Shown in pieces: positions 32,072-40,077 of a stretch of 64,000 nucleotides of DNA. Location: the NCBI RefSeq assembly GCF_021390475.1, contig NZ_JAJUWS010000027.1, forward strand, positions 30,895 through 94,894. Direction: 5' to 3'. The position numbers were made by a program, and so were the translations under genes. Position 1 is the first letter of the stretch; each line of letters starts with the position of its first letter. The notes under the pieces are model-generated. The model saw only the letters and a program-made list of their open reading frames with translations. It had not been told where the DNA came from and did no database searches. Source of the stretch: Streptomyces sp. ST2-7A (lineage in GTDB: Bacteria; Actinomycetota; Actinomycetes; Streptomycetales; Streptomycetaceae).

Positions 32072-33304
32072 ATGCGCACCGCACCACGCGCCCGGGCCGT
32101 CGCCGCGACGGCGACGGCTCTCACCGCCGCCCTCCTGCTGACCGCCTGCGGCGGCGGGGACGACTCCGCCGACGCCTCGAACGGGACCGGCGGCGGGGAG
32201 AACACCGCCGAGCCCACGGAGGCCGACGAGACCTCCGAGGTCGTCGAGGCGAACGAGCCGCTGGTCCTCACCCACGACGGGGGCCTGCGGATCCTGGACG
32301 GCGACACCCTGGAGGTCGTCCACGAGATCGAACTGGACGGCTTCAACCGCGTCAACCCGGTCGGCGACGACCGCCACGTCATGGTCTCCACCGCCGAGGG
32401 CTTCCGGGTGCTGGACGCCGTGAACGGCGAGCTGACCGATGTCACCTTCCCCGGCGAGAAGCCGGGCCACGTCGTCCACCACGCCGGTGTGACCGTGCTG
32501 TTCACCGACGGCACCGGCGAGGTCACGATGTTCGACACCGACGCCCTGGGCGACGGTGAGCCGGAGGTCGAGACCCACATGTCGGACGAGCCGCACCACG
32601 GCGTGGCGATCAAGCTGTCCACCGGCGAACTGGTCACCACGCTGGGCACCGAGGAGGAGCGCACCGGCATCGTCGTGCTGGACGCCGACGGCGAGGAGGT
32701 GGCCCGCAACGAGGACTGCCCGGGCGTGCACGGCGAGGCGACCGCCCGCGACGAGGCCGTGGTCGTCGGCTGCCAGGACGGCGTCCTGGTCTACCGGGAC
32801 GGCGCCATCACCAAGGTGGACAGCCCCGATGACTACGGCCGGATCGGCAACCAGTCCGGTTCCGAGGAGTCGGCGATCGTGCTGGGCGACTACAAGAGCG
32901 ACCCCGACGCCGACCTGGAGCGCCCCGAGCGGATCGCCCTGATCGACACGGAGAGCGGTGAGCTGCGCCTGGTGGATCTGGACAGCAGCTACACCTTCCG
33001 CTCCCTGGCCCGCGGCCCGCACGGCGAGGCCCTGGTGCTGGGCACCGACGGGAGCGTCCACGTGATCGACCCGGAGGCGGGCGAGGTCGTGAACTCCATC
33101 CCGGTCATCGAGGAGTGGGAGGAGCCGATGGAGTGGCAGCAGCCGCGCCCGGCGATCTTCGTGCGCGACCACACGGCGTACGTGACCGACCCGGACGGCC
33201 GGGCGGTGCACGCGGTGCACGTGGAGAGCGGTGAGATCCTGGCGAGCGCCGAACTGCCGGACTCCCCGAACGAGATCAGCGGCGTGATACTCGACGCGCA
33301 CTGA
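32072..33304 (+). CDS. aztD: zinc metallochaperone AztD
   Basis: A 410-residue lipoprotein beta-propeller: lipobox LLLTACGG (C26), acidic linker, then propeller blades. Histidine-bearing loops fit zinc binding in AztD: PGHVVHHAGVT, SDEPHHGVAIK and CPGVHGEATA. In the known system AztD transfers zinc to AztC outside the membrane. It follows aztC after 226 bases, so it may have its own promoter. The ATG at 32072 begins MRTAPRARAV. A hairpin terminator lies downstream. Confidence 0.9.
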   Translation: MRTAPRARAVAATATALTAALLLTACGGGDDSADASNGTGGGENTAEPTEADETSEVVEANEPLVLTHDGGLRILDGDTLEVVHEIELDGFNRVNPVGDDRHVMVSTAEGFRVLDAVNGELTDVTFPGEKPGHVVHHAGVTVLFTDGTGEVTMFDTDALGDGEPEVETHMSDEPHHGVAIKLSTGELVTTLGTEEERTGIVVLDADGEEVARNEDCPGVHGEATARDEAVVVGCQDGVLVYRDGAITKVDSPDDYGRIGNQSGSEESAIVLGDYKSDPDADLERPERIALIDTESGELRLVDLDSSYTFRSLARGPHGEALVLGTDGSVHVIDPEAGEVVNSIPVIEEWEEPMEWQQPRPAIFVRDHTAYVTDPDGRAVHAVHVESGEILASAELPDSPNEISGVILDAH

Positions 33305-33346
33305 TCCCCGGACGGCACCACACCACTTCACACCACGCGACACCAC

Positions 33347-33385
33347 GCGGGCCGGGCCCGGGCATCACGCCCGGGTCCGGCCCGC
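33347..33385. terminator. bidirectional terminator after aztD
   Basis: A 17-bp stem (33347-33363 with 33369-33385, one G-T wobble) around a 5-base loop, sitting between the convergent aztD and the minus-strand ATPase gene. It can serve both directions. Confidence 0.75.
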
Positions 33386-33430
33386 GTCGGTGGGTCCGCC
33401 CCTCTCCCCGGGGTTTCCCCGGAGCCCGCC

Positions 33431-34612
33431 TCACCCCTCCCGGGTGAGGTTGCGGCCGGAGTCGGGGTCGAAGAGCAGGATGTGGGCGGGGTCGAACCAC
33501 ACGTCCAGCTCGACGCCCTCCCTCGCCCCGGTGGCCGCCGACAGCCGGGTGATGAGCTGCGCGGGGCCGCCGGTGTCGTCGGCGGACCCGGTGACGGAGG
33601 CGAGGTCGGCGAGCTGCCGGGCCCGCGCGCCCTCCCCCTCCCGCTCGAAGTAGGCGTACTTCTCCGAGCCGAGCGACTCCAGCACGTCCACGGTGCCGGT
33701 GAAGGTGTGGCCCTTGTCCCGCAGGTGGTCCTCGACCAGCGCGGCGTCCTCGAAGTGTTCGGGGCGGATGCCGGCGATGAGTTCGCGCGGGGCGTCGACG
33801 GCGGACAGCAGGGTGCGGGAGCGGTCGGTGAGCGGCACGGAGCCCAGCGGGGTGGCGAGCCGGTCGTTCTCGACCGTCACCGGCATGAAGTTCATCGAGG
33901 GGGAGCCGATGAAGCCCGCGACGAAGAGGTTGGCGGGCTCGTCGTAGAGGTACTGGGGAGTGCCGATCTGCTGGACGTGGCCGCCCTGCAGGACGACGAT
34001 GCGGTCGCCGAGGGTCATCGCCTCGGTCTGGTCGTGGGTGACGTAGAGGGTGGTGGTGCCCAGCTTCTTCTGCAGGCGGGAGAGGGAGGTGCGCATCTGC
34101 CCGCGAAGCTTGGCATCGAGGTTGGACAGCGGCTCGTCCATCAGGAACGCCTTGGGGTCGCGGACGATGGCACGCCCCATGGCGACCCGCTGGCGCTGAC
34201 CGCCGGAGAGGTTGGAGGGGCGGCGGTCGAGGTGTTCGGTGAGGTCCAGGACCTGCGCGGCCTCCTCGACCTTGCGCCGCACGACTCCGTCGTCGACCTT
34301 CGCCAGCCGCAGCGGGAAGGCCATGTTCTCCCGCACGGTCATGTGCGGGTAGAGCGCGTAGGACTGGAACACCATGGCGATGTCCCGGTCCTTGGGGGCG
34401 CGCTCGTTCATGCGTTCGCCGTCGATGCGCAGTTCGCCGGCGGTGATGTCCTCCAGTCCGGCCACCATGTTGAGGGTGGTGGACTTCCCGCACCCGGACG
34501 GGCCGACGAGGATGATGAACTCGCCGTCGGAGACGGTCAGATTCACCTCGGACACCGCGAGCGCGCCGTCCGGGTAGCGCTTGGACACCTGGTCCAGAAC
34601 GATCTCGGCCAT
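33431..34612 (-). CDS. sugar ABC transporter ATPase (MsiK/SugC-like)
   Basis: A 393-residue carbohydrate-importer ATPase: Walker A GPSGCGKST, Q-loop VFQSYALYPHMTV, signature LSGGQRQRVAMGR, Walker B AFLMDEPLSNLDAKL, and a C-terminal TOBE-type regulatory domain (residues 240 on; ELIAGIRPEHFEDA). It is the last of four minus-strand genes for a complete sugar importer. In Streptomyces many importers share a single MsiK ATPase encoded elsewhere; here a dedicated copy lies with the operon, as SugC does in LpqY-SugABC. Confidence 0.93.
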   Translation of the reverse strand: MAEIVLDQVSKRYPDGALAVSEVNLTVSDGEFIILVGPSGCGKSTTLNMVAGLEDITAGELRIDGERMNERAPKDRDIAMVFQSYALYPHMTVRENMAFPLRLAKVDDGVVRRKVEEAAQVLDLTEHLDRRPSNLSGGQRQRVAMGRAIVRDPKAFLMDEPLSNLDAKLRGQMRTSLSRLQKKLGTTTLYVTHDQTEAMTLGDRIVVLQGGHVQQIGTPQYLYDEPANLFVAGFIGSPSMNFMPVTVENDRLATPLGSVPLTDRSRTLLSAVDAPRELIAGIRPEHFEDAALVEDHLRDKGHTFTGTVDVLESLGSEKYAYFEREGEGARARQLADLASVTGSADDTGGPAQLITRLSAATGAREGVELDVWFDPAHILLFDPDSGRNLTREG

Positions 34613-34715
34613 GGTCGGTTCTCTCCCCTGCTTCCGGTGGTCCCGGGGTTCTCTCGCGTGTTCTCGCGTGCTCTCGCGCGTATCGGCCGGCGGCGTGATC
34701 GACGTCCCGCGTGCC

Positions 34716-35600
34716 TCAGCCCTTCACGGCGCCGGAGGTCAGTCCGGCGACGATGCGGCGCTGGAAGAGCAGGACGAAGATGATGATCGGAATGGTGATG
34801 ACCACGGCCGCGGCCGAGATCGTGCCGGTGGGATCCTCGAACTGCGAGGCACCGGTGAAGAACGACAGCGCCGCCGGGACGGTCCGCGCGGTCTCCGACG
34901 CGGTCAGCGAGATCGCGAAGAGGAAGTCGTTCCAACAGAAGATGAACACCAGGATGGCGCTGGTGACCACGCCGGGCGCGGCCAGCGGGACGATGACCCG
35001 CCGGAACGCCTGGATCGGGGTCGCGCCGTCCATCTTCGCCGCCTTCTCCAGCTCCCACGGGATCTCCCGGAAGAACGCCGAGAGGGTGTAGATCGCCAGC
35101 GGCAGCGCGAAGGTGATGTACGGCAGGATCAGCCCGGGCCAGGTGTCGAACAGGCCCAGTTCCCGCTCGATGTTGAACAGCGGGGTGACCAGGGAGATCT
35201 GCGGGAACATCGCGATCAGCAGGGAGACGCCGATCAGCGCCCGCTTGCCGGGGAAGTCCAGGCGGGCGATGGCGTAGGCGGCCATCACCGCCAGGGACAC
35301 CGCGATGAAGGTGGAGATCAACGCGATGCCGATCGAGTTGATCAGCGCCCGGGTGAAGATGCCGGTGGAGAAGATCTCCGCGTAGTTGTCCAGAGTCCAG
35401 GAGCGCGGGATGAAGTTGCCGTCGTTGATGGTGTCACTGGTCTTGAAGGAGAGCGACACGATCCACAGGACGGGCACCAGCGCGTAGACCACCACGATCG
35501 TGTTGATCGCGGCCCAGCTCAGCCGGCGTCGGGCGTCGTGCATCGCGTCGCCGCCGGGGGCGGCGGGAGCGGTGGTATCGGGCGCGGTCGTCGCGGCCAT
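34716..35600 (-). CDS. sugar ABC transporter permease (SugB-like)
   Basis: A 294-residue permease of the MalG type, with six hydrophobic segments and the EAA motif that contacts the ATPase (EKAAKMDGATPIQAFRRVIV). The N-terminal stretch is cytosolic and Ala/Pro-rich. It overlaps the other permease by one base (TGATG at 35600), showing tight coupling. It pairs with the SugA-like permease to form the membrane channel. Confidence 0.93.
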   Translation of the reverse strand: MAATTAPDTTAPAAPGGDAMHDARRRLSWAAINTIVVVYALVPVLWIVSLSFKTSDTINDGNFIPRSWTLDNYAEIFSTGIFTRALINSIGIALISTFIAVSLAVMAAYAIARLDFPGKRALIGVSLLIAMFPQISLVTPLFNIERELGLFDTWPGLILPYITFALPLAIYTLSAFFREIPWELEKAAKMDGATPIQAFRRVIVPLAAPGVVTSAILVFIFCWNDFLFAISLTASETARTVPAALSFFTGASQFEDPTGTISAAAVVITIPIIIFVLLFQRRIVAGLTSGAVKG

Positions 35601-36658
35601 CAGCGGCCCCCTTCCCTACCGCTGCCGGGCGCGGCGGCCCCGAACAGCTTCACGAACAGGAACGCGATGATCGCCACCGAGATGAAGATCAGCACCGACA
35701 TCGCGGACCCGATGCCGAGGTTCAGACCCCGGATGAGGTTGTTGTAGGTGATCATCGAGACCGACGAGGTGTCGTTGGCCCCGCCGGTGAGCACGAAGAT
35801 GTTGTCGAAGATCCGGAACGCGTCCAGGGTGCGGAACAGCAGCGCCACCAGGATCGCCGGCTTCATCACCGGGATGATGACCTTCCACAGCCGCTGCCAG
35901 GGACCCGCGCCGTCCATCGCCGCCGCCTTGGTCAGGTCGTCCGGCACCAGGGCCAGGCCCGCCAGCAGCAGCAGCGCCATGAACGGGGTGGTCTTCCACA
36001 CCTCGGCGACGATGATGATCGCGATCGACGCGGCCCGGTCGGTCAGCGGCGCTCCGTCGGGCGCGAAGGTCCCGGCGAGATAGCCGGTCTCCGGTGTCCA
36101 GGCGTAGAACCAGGAGAACGCGGCGACGACCGTCACGATGCCGTACGGGATCAGGGTCACCGTTCGCACCAGGTTGCGGGCGATCAGCGTGCGGTGCATG
36201 ACCAGGGCCAACGCCATGCCCAGCACCAGCTCGATGGCGACCGAGACCAGCGTGATGATCATCGTCACCGAGAACGCCGTCCACCAGTAGGAGTTGGTGA
36301 GGACGACGATGTAGTTCTCCAGCCCGATGAACTCCTGCTGACCCGGCAGCCGCAGGTCGTAGCGGTGCAGGGAGAGCCAGATGGAGTAGATGATCGGCCA
36401 GCCGGTGACGGCGACCATCACCAGCGCGGCCGGCGCGCACAGCAGCCAACCGAGCCGCCGCTCGGCGCGCTTGCCCTCGCTCATGGCGGCCCGGCCGCCC
36501 CCGCCACCGTTGTCGCCCGGGTCGACGGGGCGGGAGCCGCCGCCCCCGCCACCGGTTCCGGCCGGGGCGGGGGTGGTGTCCTCCCGGTGGGGCTTCCCGG
36601 TGTGCCGGCCGGAGCCGGGCCTCCGCGTCGCGGCCCGATCGGGTTCGGTCGTGGTCAC
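35600..36658 (-). CDS. sugar ABC transporter permease (SugA-like)
   Basis: A 352-residue permease of the MalF type with six main hydrophobic segments and an EAA motif (TKAAAMDGAGPWQRLWKVII). I chose the GTG at 36658 because it overlaps the binding-protein stop (GTGA, 36655-36658); this gives an N-terminal Gly/Pro/Thr-rich cytosolic extension of about 58 residues. An ATG at 36484 (MSEGKRAERRLGW) would give the usual permease length of 294 and cannot be excluded. It is the second gene of the operon. Confidence 0.9.
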   Translation of the reverse strand: MTTTEPDRAATRRPGSGRHTGKPHREDTTPAPAGTGGGGGGSRPVDPGDNGGGGGRAAMSEGKRAERRLGWLLCAPAALVMVAVTGWPIIYSIWLSLHRYDLRLPGQQEFIGLENYIVVLTNSYWWTAFSVTMIITLVSVAIELVLGMALALVMHRTLIARNLVRTVTLIPYGIVTVVAAFSWFYAWTPETGYLAGTFAPDGAPLTDRAASIAIIIVAEVWKTTPFMALLLLAGLALVPDDLTKAAAMDGAGPWQRLWKVIIPVMKPAILVALLFRTLDAFRIFDNIFVLTGGANDTSSVSMITYNNLIRGLNLGIGSAMSVLIFISVAIIAFLFVKLFGAAAPGSGREGGR

Positions 36659-38019
36659 GGGAGCACCCCCTGGGACTGCAGCGCCGCCTCGAGTTCCTCG
36701 CGCAGTCGGTCGGCGGTCGCCTCCGGGTCGATGGCCGAGGGCGGCGAGAGGATCTTGGCGGTGACGGTGGACAGGTTCTGGTAGACGGGGGTGAGCGGCC
36801 GGACCGCCGCCTCCGCCAGGGCCTCGCGGATGGTCTCCTTGGGCGGGTACTCGCTGGCCATCGTCGGATTGGTCTCCGGGTCGGCCGGCTGGTCGGGGTC
36901 GAGCGGCGTCTCGTCGTCGTAGACGGTCTCGATGCTCGGCGGCAGGCCGGAGAGCAGCGCCTGGTACTTCTGGCTCTCGGCGCTGCGCAGGCACAGGGCC
37001 GCCTCGAAGGCCTCCGGCTTGTGGTTCGAGTAGCTGCTCACGGCCAGGTTGTAGCCGCCGGCGGTGGTGCGGCTCTCCCCGCCCTCCTCGACGGTGGGAT
37101 AGCGGGCCCACTTGATGTGTTCGAGGTCGTCGGGTCGCTCCTGGGCGTAGGAGGCGTAGACGAACGGCCAGTTGAACTGGAAGGCTCCGCCGCCGCCCTG
37201 GAAGGCGAGACGGATCTCGTCCTCCTGCTGGTTGGACAGCGAAGGGCTGGTGATGCCGGCGGTGGCCAGATCGCGCAGGATCTCCAGCGCCTCGACCACG
37301 CCCTCGTCGACGACCGCCTCGGTACCGTCGTCGGAGAGCAGCCTGCCGCCGGTGGAGGCGACCAGGCTGTTGAAGAAGACCACCAGGCCCTCGTACTGGG
37401 CGCCGGTGAACAGCACCCGGTACGGCTCGCCCTCCTCGCGCAGCCGCTCGGCGGTCTCGATCAGCTCCGACCAGGTGGCGGGCGGCTCGGGGGTGATCCG
37501 CTCGTCGTACCACATGAGCTGGACATTGGTGTTCTTCGGGGCGCCGTAGACCTTGTCGTCCCAGATCGCCGTCTCCAGCGGGCCGGGCAGCACGTCGCGG
37601 ACGGCCTCCTCGCGGTCCTCCCCGGTCCACTCCTCGATCCAGCCGGCCTCGGCGAACTCGGGGATCCAGGTGACGTCCAGGCCCAGGACGTCCAGGCCGG
37701 TGTCCTCGGCGGCGAGCCGGCGCACCATCTGCTCGCGCTGGCCGTCGGCGTCGCGCGGCAGTTGGTTGTAGACGATGCGGTAGCGGCCGTCGGCCTCCTC
37801 GTTGCAGCGCGCGACGACGTCGGGGAGGCTCTCCTCGGGCGAGAGGTAGAGATTCACCTCGATCGGGCCCTCGTCGGTGCCGCAGCCGGCGAGCAGCGAG
37901 GCGGCCAGCAGGCCCGCCCCGGCCGCCGCGAGGCCGCGCCGCCGGGAGCGGCCGGTGCCCCTGTGCGGTGCGAGTCCGGGGCGGCCGGGGCCGGCACCGC
38001 CCGGGATGTGGGCGGTCAT
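36655..38019 (-). CDS. extracellular sugar-binding lipoprotein (LpqY-like)
   Basis: A 454-residue family-1 solute-binding protein: long basic N-region with an RR pair, hydrophobic core and lipobox LLAGCGTDEG. The mature part resembles trehalose-binding LpqY of mycobacteria: PDVVARCNEEADGRYRIVYN, then QREQMVRRLAAEDTGLDVLG and DVTWIPEFAEAGWIEEWTGE. With two permeases and an ATPase in the order binding protein-SugA-SugB-SugC, a trehalose-like alpha-glucoside is the best guess for the ligand, but residues alone cannot fix it. An AT-rich promoter-like stretch lies near 38178-38220. The ATG at 38019 was chosen to place the signal peptide correctly. Confidence 0.9.
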   Translation of the reverse strand: MTAHIPGGAGPGRPGLAPHRGTGRSRRRGLAAAGAGLLAASLLAGCGTDEGPIEVNLYLSPEESLPDVVARCNEEADGRYRIVYNQLPRDADGQREQMVRRLAAEDTGLDVLGLDVTWIPEFAEAGWIEEWTGEDREEAVRDVLPGPLETAIWDDKVYGAPKNTNVQLMWYDERITPEPPATWSELIETAERLREEGEPYRVLFTGAQYEGLVVFFNSLVASTGGRLLSDDGTEAVVDEGVVEALEILRDLATAGITSPSLSNQQEDEIRLAFQGGGGAFQFNWPFVYASYAQERPDDLEHIKWARYPTVEEGGESRTTAGGYNLAVSSYSNHKPEAFEAALCLRSAESQKYQALLSGLPPSIETVYDDETPLDPDQPADPETNPTMASEYPPKETIREALAEAAVRPLTPVYQNLSTVTAKILSPPSAIDPEATADRLREELEAALQSQGVLP

Positions 38020-38583
38020 GGTGTCGCCGCCGTTCCTACTGCTCCGGTCGTGCCGGATTTCTCGGCCATGGGTCAGACCTCCTCGTCCGCCTCGCCGGCG
38101 ATCCCCGCCCGGATTCCGCGCGTCCGCCGTGCCGGGCCTCCCCGGCCCCTCACGGCCTCCGACGCGGAACCCCCGGACGCGACATTTATCCCTTTTATGG
38201 CTTTCATTACACATCACGTCGGGTCGGAAGGAGCACTGGACGTGAACCCCGGGTGTCGTGGTTCGACGCTTCCCCGCCCCCCGACGCGGCGTGATGCCCG
38301 CTCGGCTACCCGGGGATCGACGGGTTAGCCCGAAAAAGTGCGCGAGGGGAGAGGGAGTCCTCCCCGCCCAACCCGACGGGGAGCGCGGGAAGTCGGACGT
38401 AACCGGGTGGAACCCCGCGGAGGCGGATCCGGCAGGGGGGTCGGAGCCGGCGCACGGGACGCACGCCGAGAAGCGGGCCGGACCGGGGGGTGGAAGCGCC
38501 CGGGGAGGAGACCCGGAGGAACCCGCCGGGCGGACGGCCGGGCGGACGGCGGAAAGCCGGGCCGGGTCACCGGCCGGAACGGC
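38020..38583. other. LpqY promoter region and 3' flank of the DUF5685 gene
   Basis: No gene seen. The AT-rich block 38178-38220 (containing CATTTATCCCTTTTATGG on the + strand) is unusual for this genome and is the likely promoter of the sugar importer; no operator symmetry was clear. The stretch from 38320 to 38583 is GC-rich and featureless to me. Confidence 0.5.
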
Positions 38584-39756
38584 TCAGCAGTCGCAGCCGC
38601 AGCAGTCGCAACAACCGTCGCCCCTGCCGCAGCCGCACGGGGAGCAGAGGTTCCCGCAGTCGCAGCAGGCACAACAACCGTCACCGCAGCACTCGCAGCC
38701 GGGACGGTGACACAGCCCTTCCCGCTCCTCCTCCGTCCAGGGGTCGGCGTAGGAACTCGCGCAGCACAGTTGGCAGGAGCACAGCAGCCCGGTCCACACC
38801 GCGCAGCCCGCGAGCAGCCCTCGCCGCCGGAGCGGCGGGGGCGGCGGGGGCGCGGCGTGCCGTCCCGGGGTGGTCGGCCCTCCCGACGGGGTGTGCGCGC
38901 AACCGGCGCCGAAGGCCCGGTCCACCGAGCGGCGCGGCTCGTGGACCAGCAGCACGTGGGCCAACCGGTCGTCCGCGAAGCGGACGTCGCGCAGCGCGAG
39001 CGCGATCCCGCGCACCGCGTCGTCGCACAGCCGCCGCGCCTCGGCGAGGTCCCGACCGGTGGCGACGATGGGGTTGAACGCCCCGGCGGCCGTGTCCGCC
39101 GGCAGGTCCTCCACCGCGTCCAGCAGGTGCGCCGGCCGGCCGAACAGCCGCCCGGCCTCGGCCAACGGCGCGGCGTTGTCGGGACGACCGGCCAGATGGG
39201 CGGTGTGCGCGAACGCGGCGGCGGTCGCGGTCTCCGTCGGCTCGGTGACCGCGAGCAGCGCCCCGCCCGGCCGAACCGCCGCCTCGATCCCGGCCTGCCG
39301 GTCCACGGCGTCCACCAGTACGGCGGTGTCGAAGCCCACCGCGCCGCCCGACCGGGCCCCGGCCCGATCCCACCCCGTCGCCAGTCGGCGGGCGGCCCGG
39401 GCGACCAGCGGGTGGGAGAGCGCCCCGTCCCCGTCGGCGACGTGGTCGCGGACCTTCGCCGCCGCGAGCACCATCGACACGGCCGCCGCCGGCCGGGCCC
39501 CCTCGCCCCGGGCGACGGGGGCGGTGCGCATCCCGCGCAGCGGACAGGGCCCGGCCGTGCGGCGACGCCCCGCCACGGGGCCGGTCTGCGCGTCCACCAG
39601 CACCGACACCAGCAGCGCGTCGTAGTTGGTGAGCAGCCGGGCGGCCTGACCGTGCTCACCGCGCAACGCCAGGCACAACCCGCACAGGTGCGCCGTCCAC
39701 TCGGCTCGCGGCCCCGGTGCCAACCGATGGGCACACGGCCTGATGATCCCGAACAC
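38584..39756 (-). CDS. DUF5685 protein with cysteine-rich tail
   Basis: A 390-residue protein of the DUF5685 family, known to me from Streptomyces but without assigned function. The N-terminus reads MFGIIRPCAHRLAPGPRAEW, then HLCGLCLALRGEHGQAARLL, with a C-x2-C motif and an early cysteine. The middle is alpha-helical and Ala/Arg-rich. After a Pro-rich linker and a hydrophobic stretch (GLLAGCAVWTGLLCSC), the last 37 residues are almost half cysteine in CC and CxC groups (GCECCGDGCCACCDCGN, then CGCGRGDGCCDCCGCDC). That suggests heavy metal or cluster binding. The GTG at 39756 has an AGGGGAG site upstream. It is divergent from the ABC-F gene. Confidence 0.85.
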   Translation of the reverse strand: MFGIIRPCAHRLAPGPRAEWTAHLCGLCLALRGEHGQAARLLTNYDALLVSVLVDAQTGPVAGRRRTAGPCPLRGMRTAPVARGEGARPAAAVSMVLAAAKVRDHVADGDGALSHPLVARAARRLATGWDRAGARSGGAVGFDTAVLVDAVDRQAGIEAAVRPGGALLAVTEPTETATAAAFAHTAHLAGRPDNAAPLAEAGRLFGRPAHLLDAVEDLPADTAAGAFNPIVATGRDLAEARRLCDDAVRGIALALRDVRFADDRLAHVLLVHEPRRSVDRAFGAGCAHTPSGGPTTPGRHAAPPPPPPLRRRGLLAGCAVWTGLLCSCQLCCASSYADPWTEEEREGLCHRPGCECCGDGCCACCDCGNLCSPCGCGRGDGCCDCCGCDC

Positions 39757-40077
39757 CCCGGCTCCCCTCCGCTCCCCCGTGGAGCGTGCGCGACGGCCGG
39801 CGGCCCGGTGGTCGCGGCCGGTGTCCGCATCCTGCCGGCCGCCGGGGCCCGGGTGGCCGGTCGGGACGAATTCGGGACACCCCGGCGACGGGTTCGGGGC
39901 GGGACGGCCCGGTGGTCGCGGCCGACGGGGACAGCCCGCGCCCGAACCGCCCCCGTCGATAACGGGTGGGAACACCGGCCGGACCGCACTACGCTGACCG
40001 GCGCGGCGTGTCCGGCGTCGCCGAACACCGCGCGGCGCGCCCCCGGGAACCGTGCCGCCCCACCGAGGACCGTCACC
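39757..40077. other. divergent promoter region, DUF5685/ABC-F
   Basis: No gene. This 321-base gap must hold both promoters. For the ABC-F direction GGAAC at 39969 with TACGCT at 39990 (16-base spacing) is a weak candidate; I have no strong candidate for the other direction. Confidence 0.4.
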
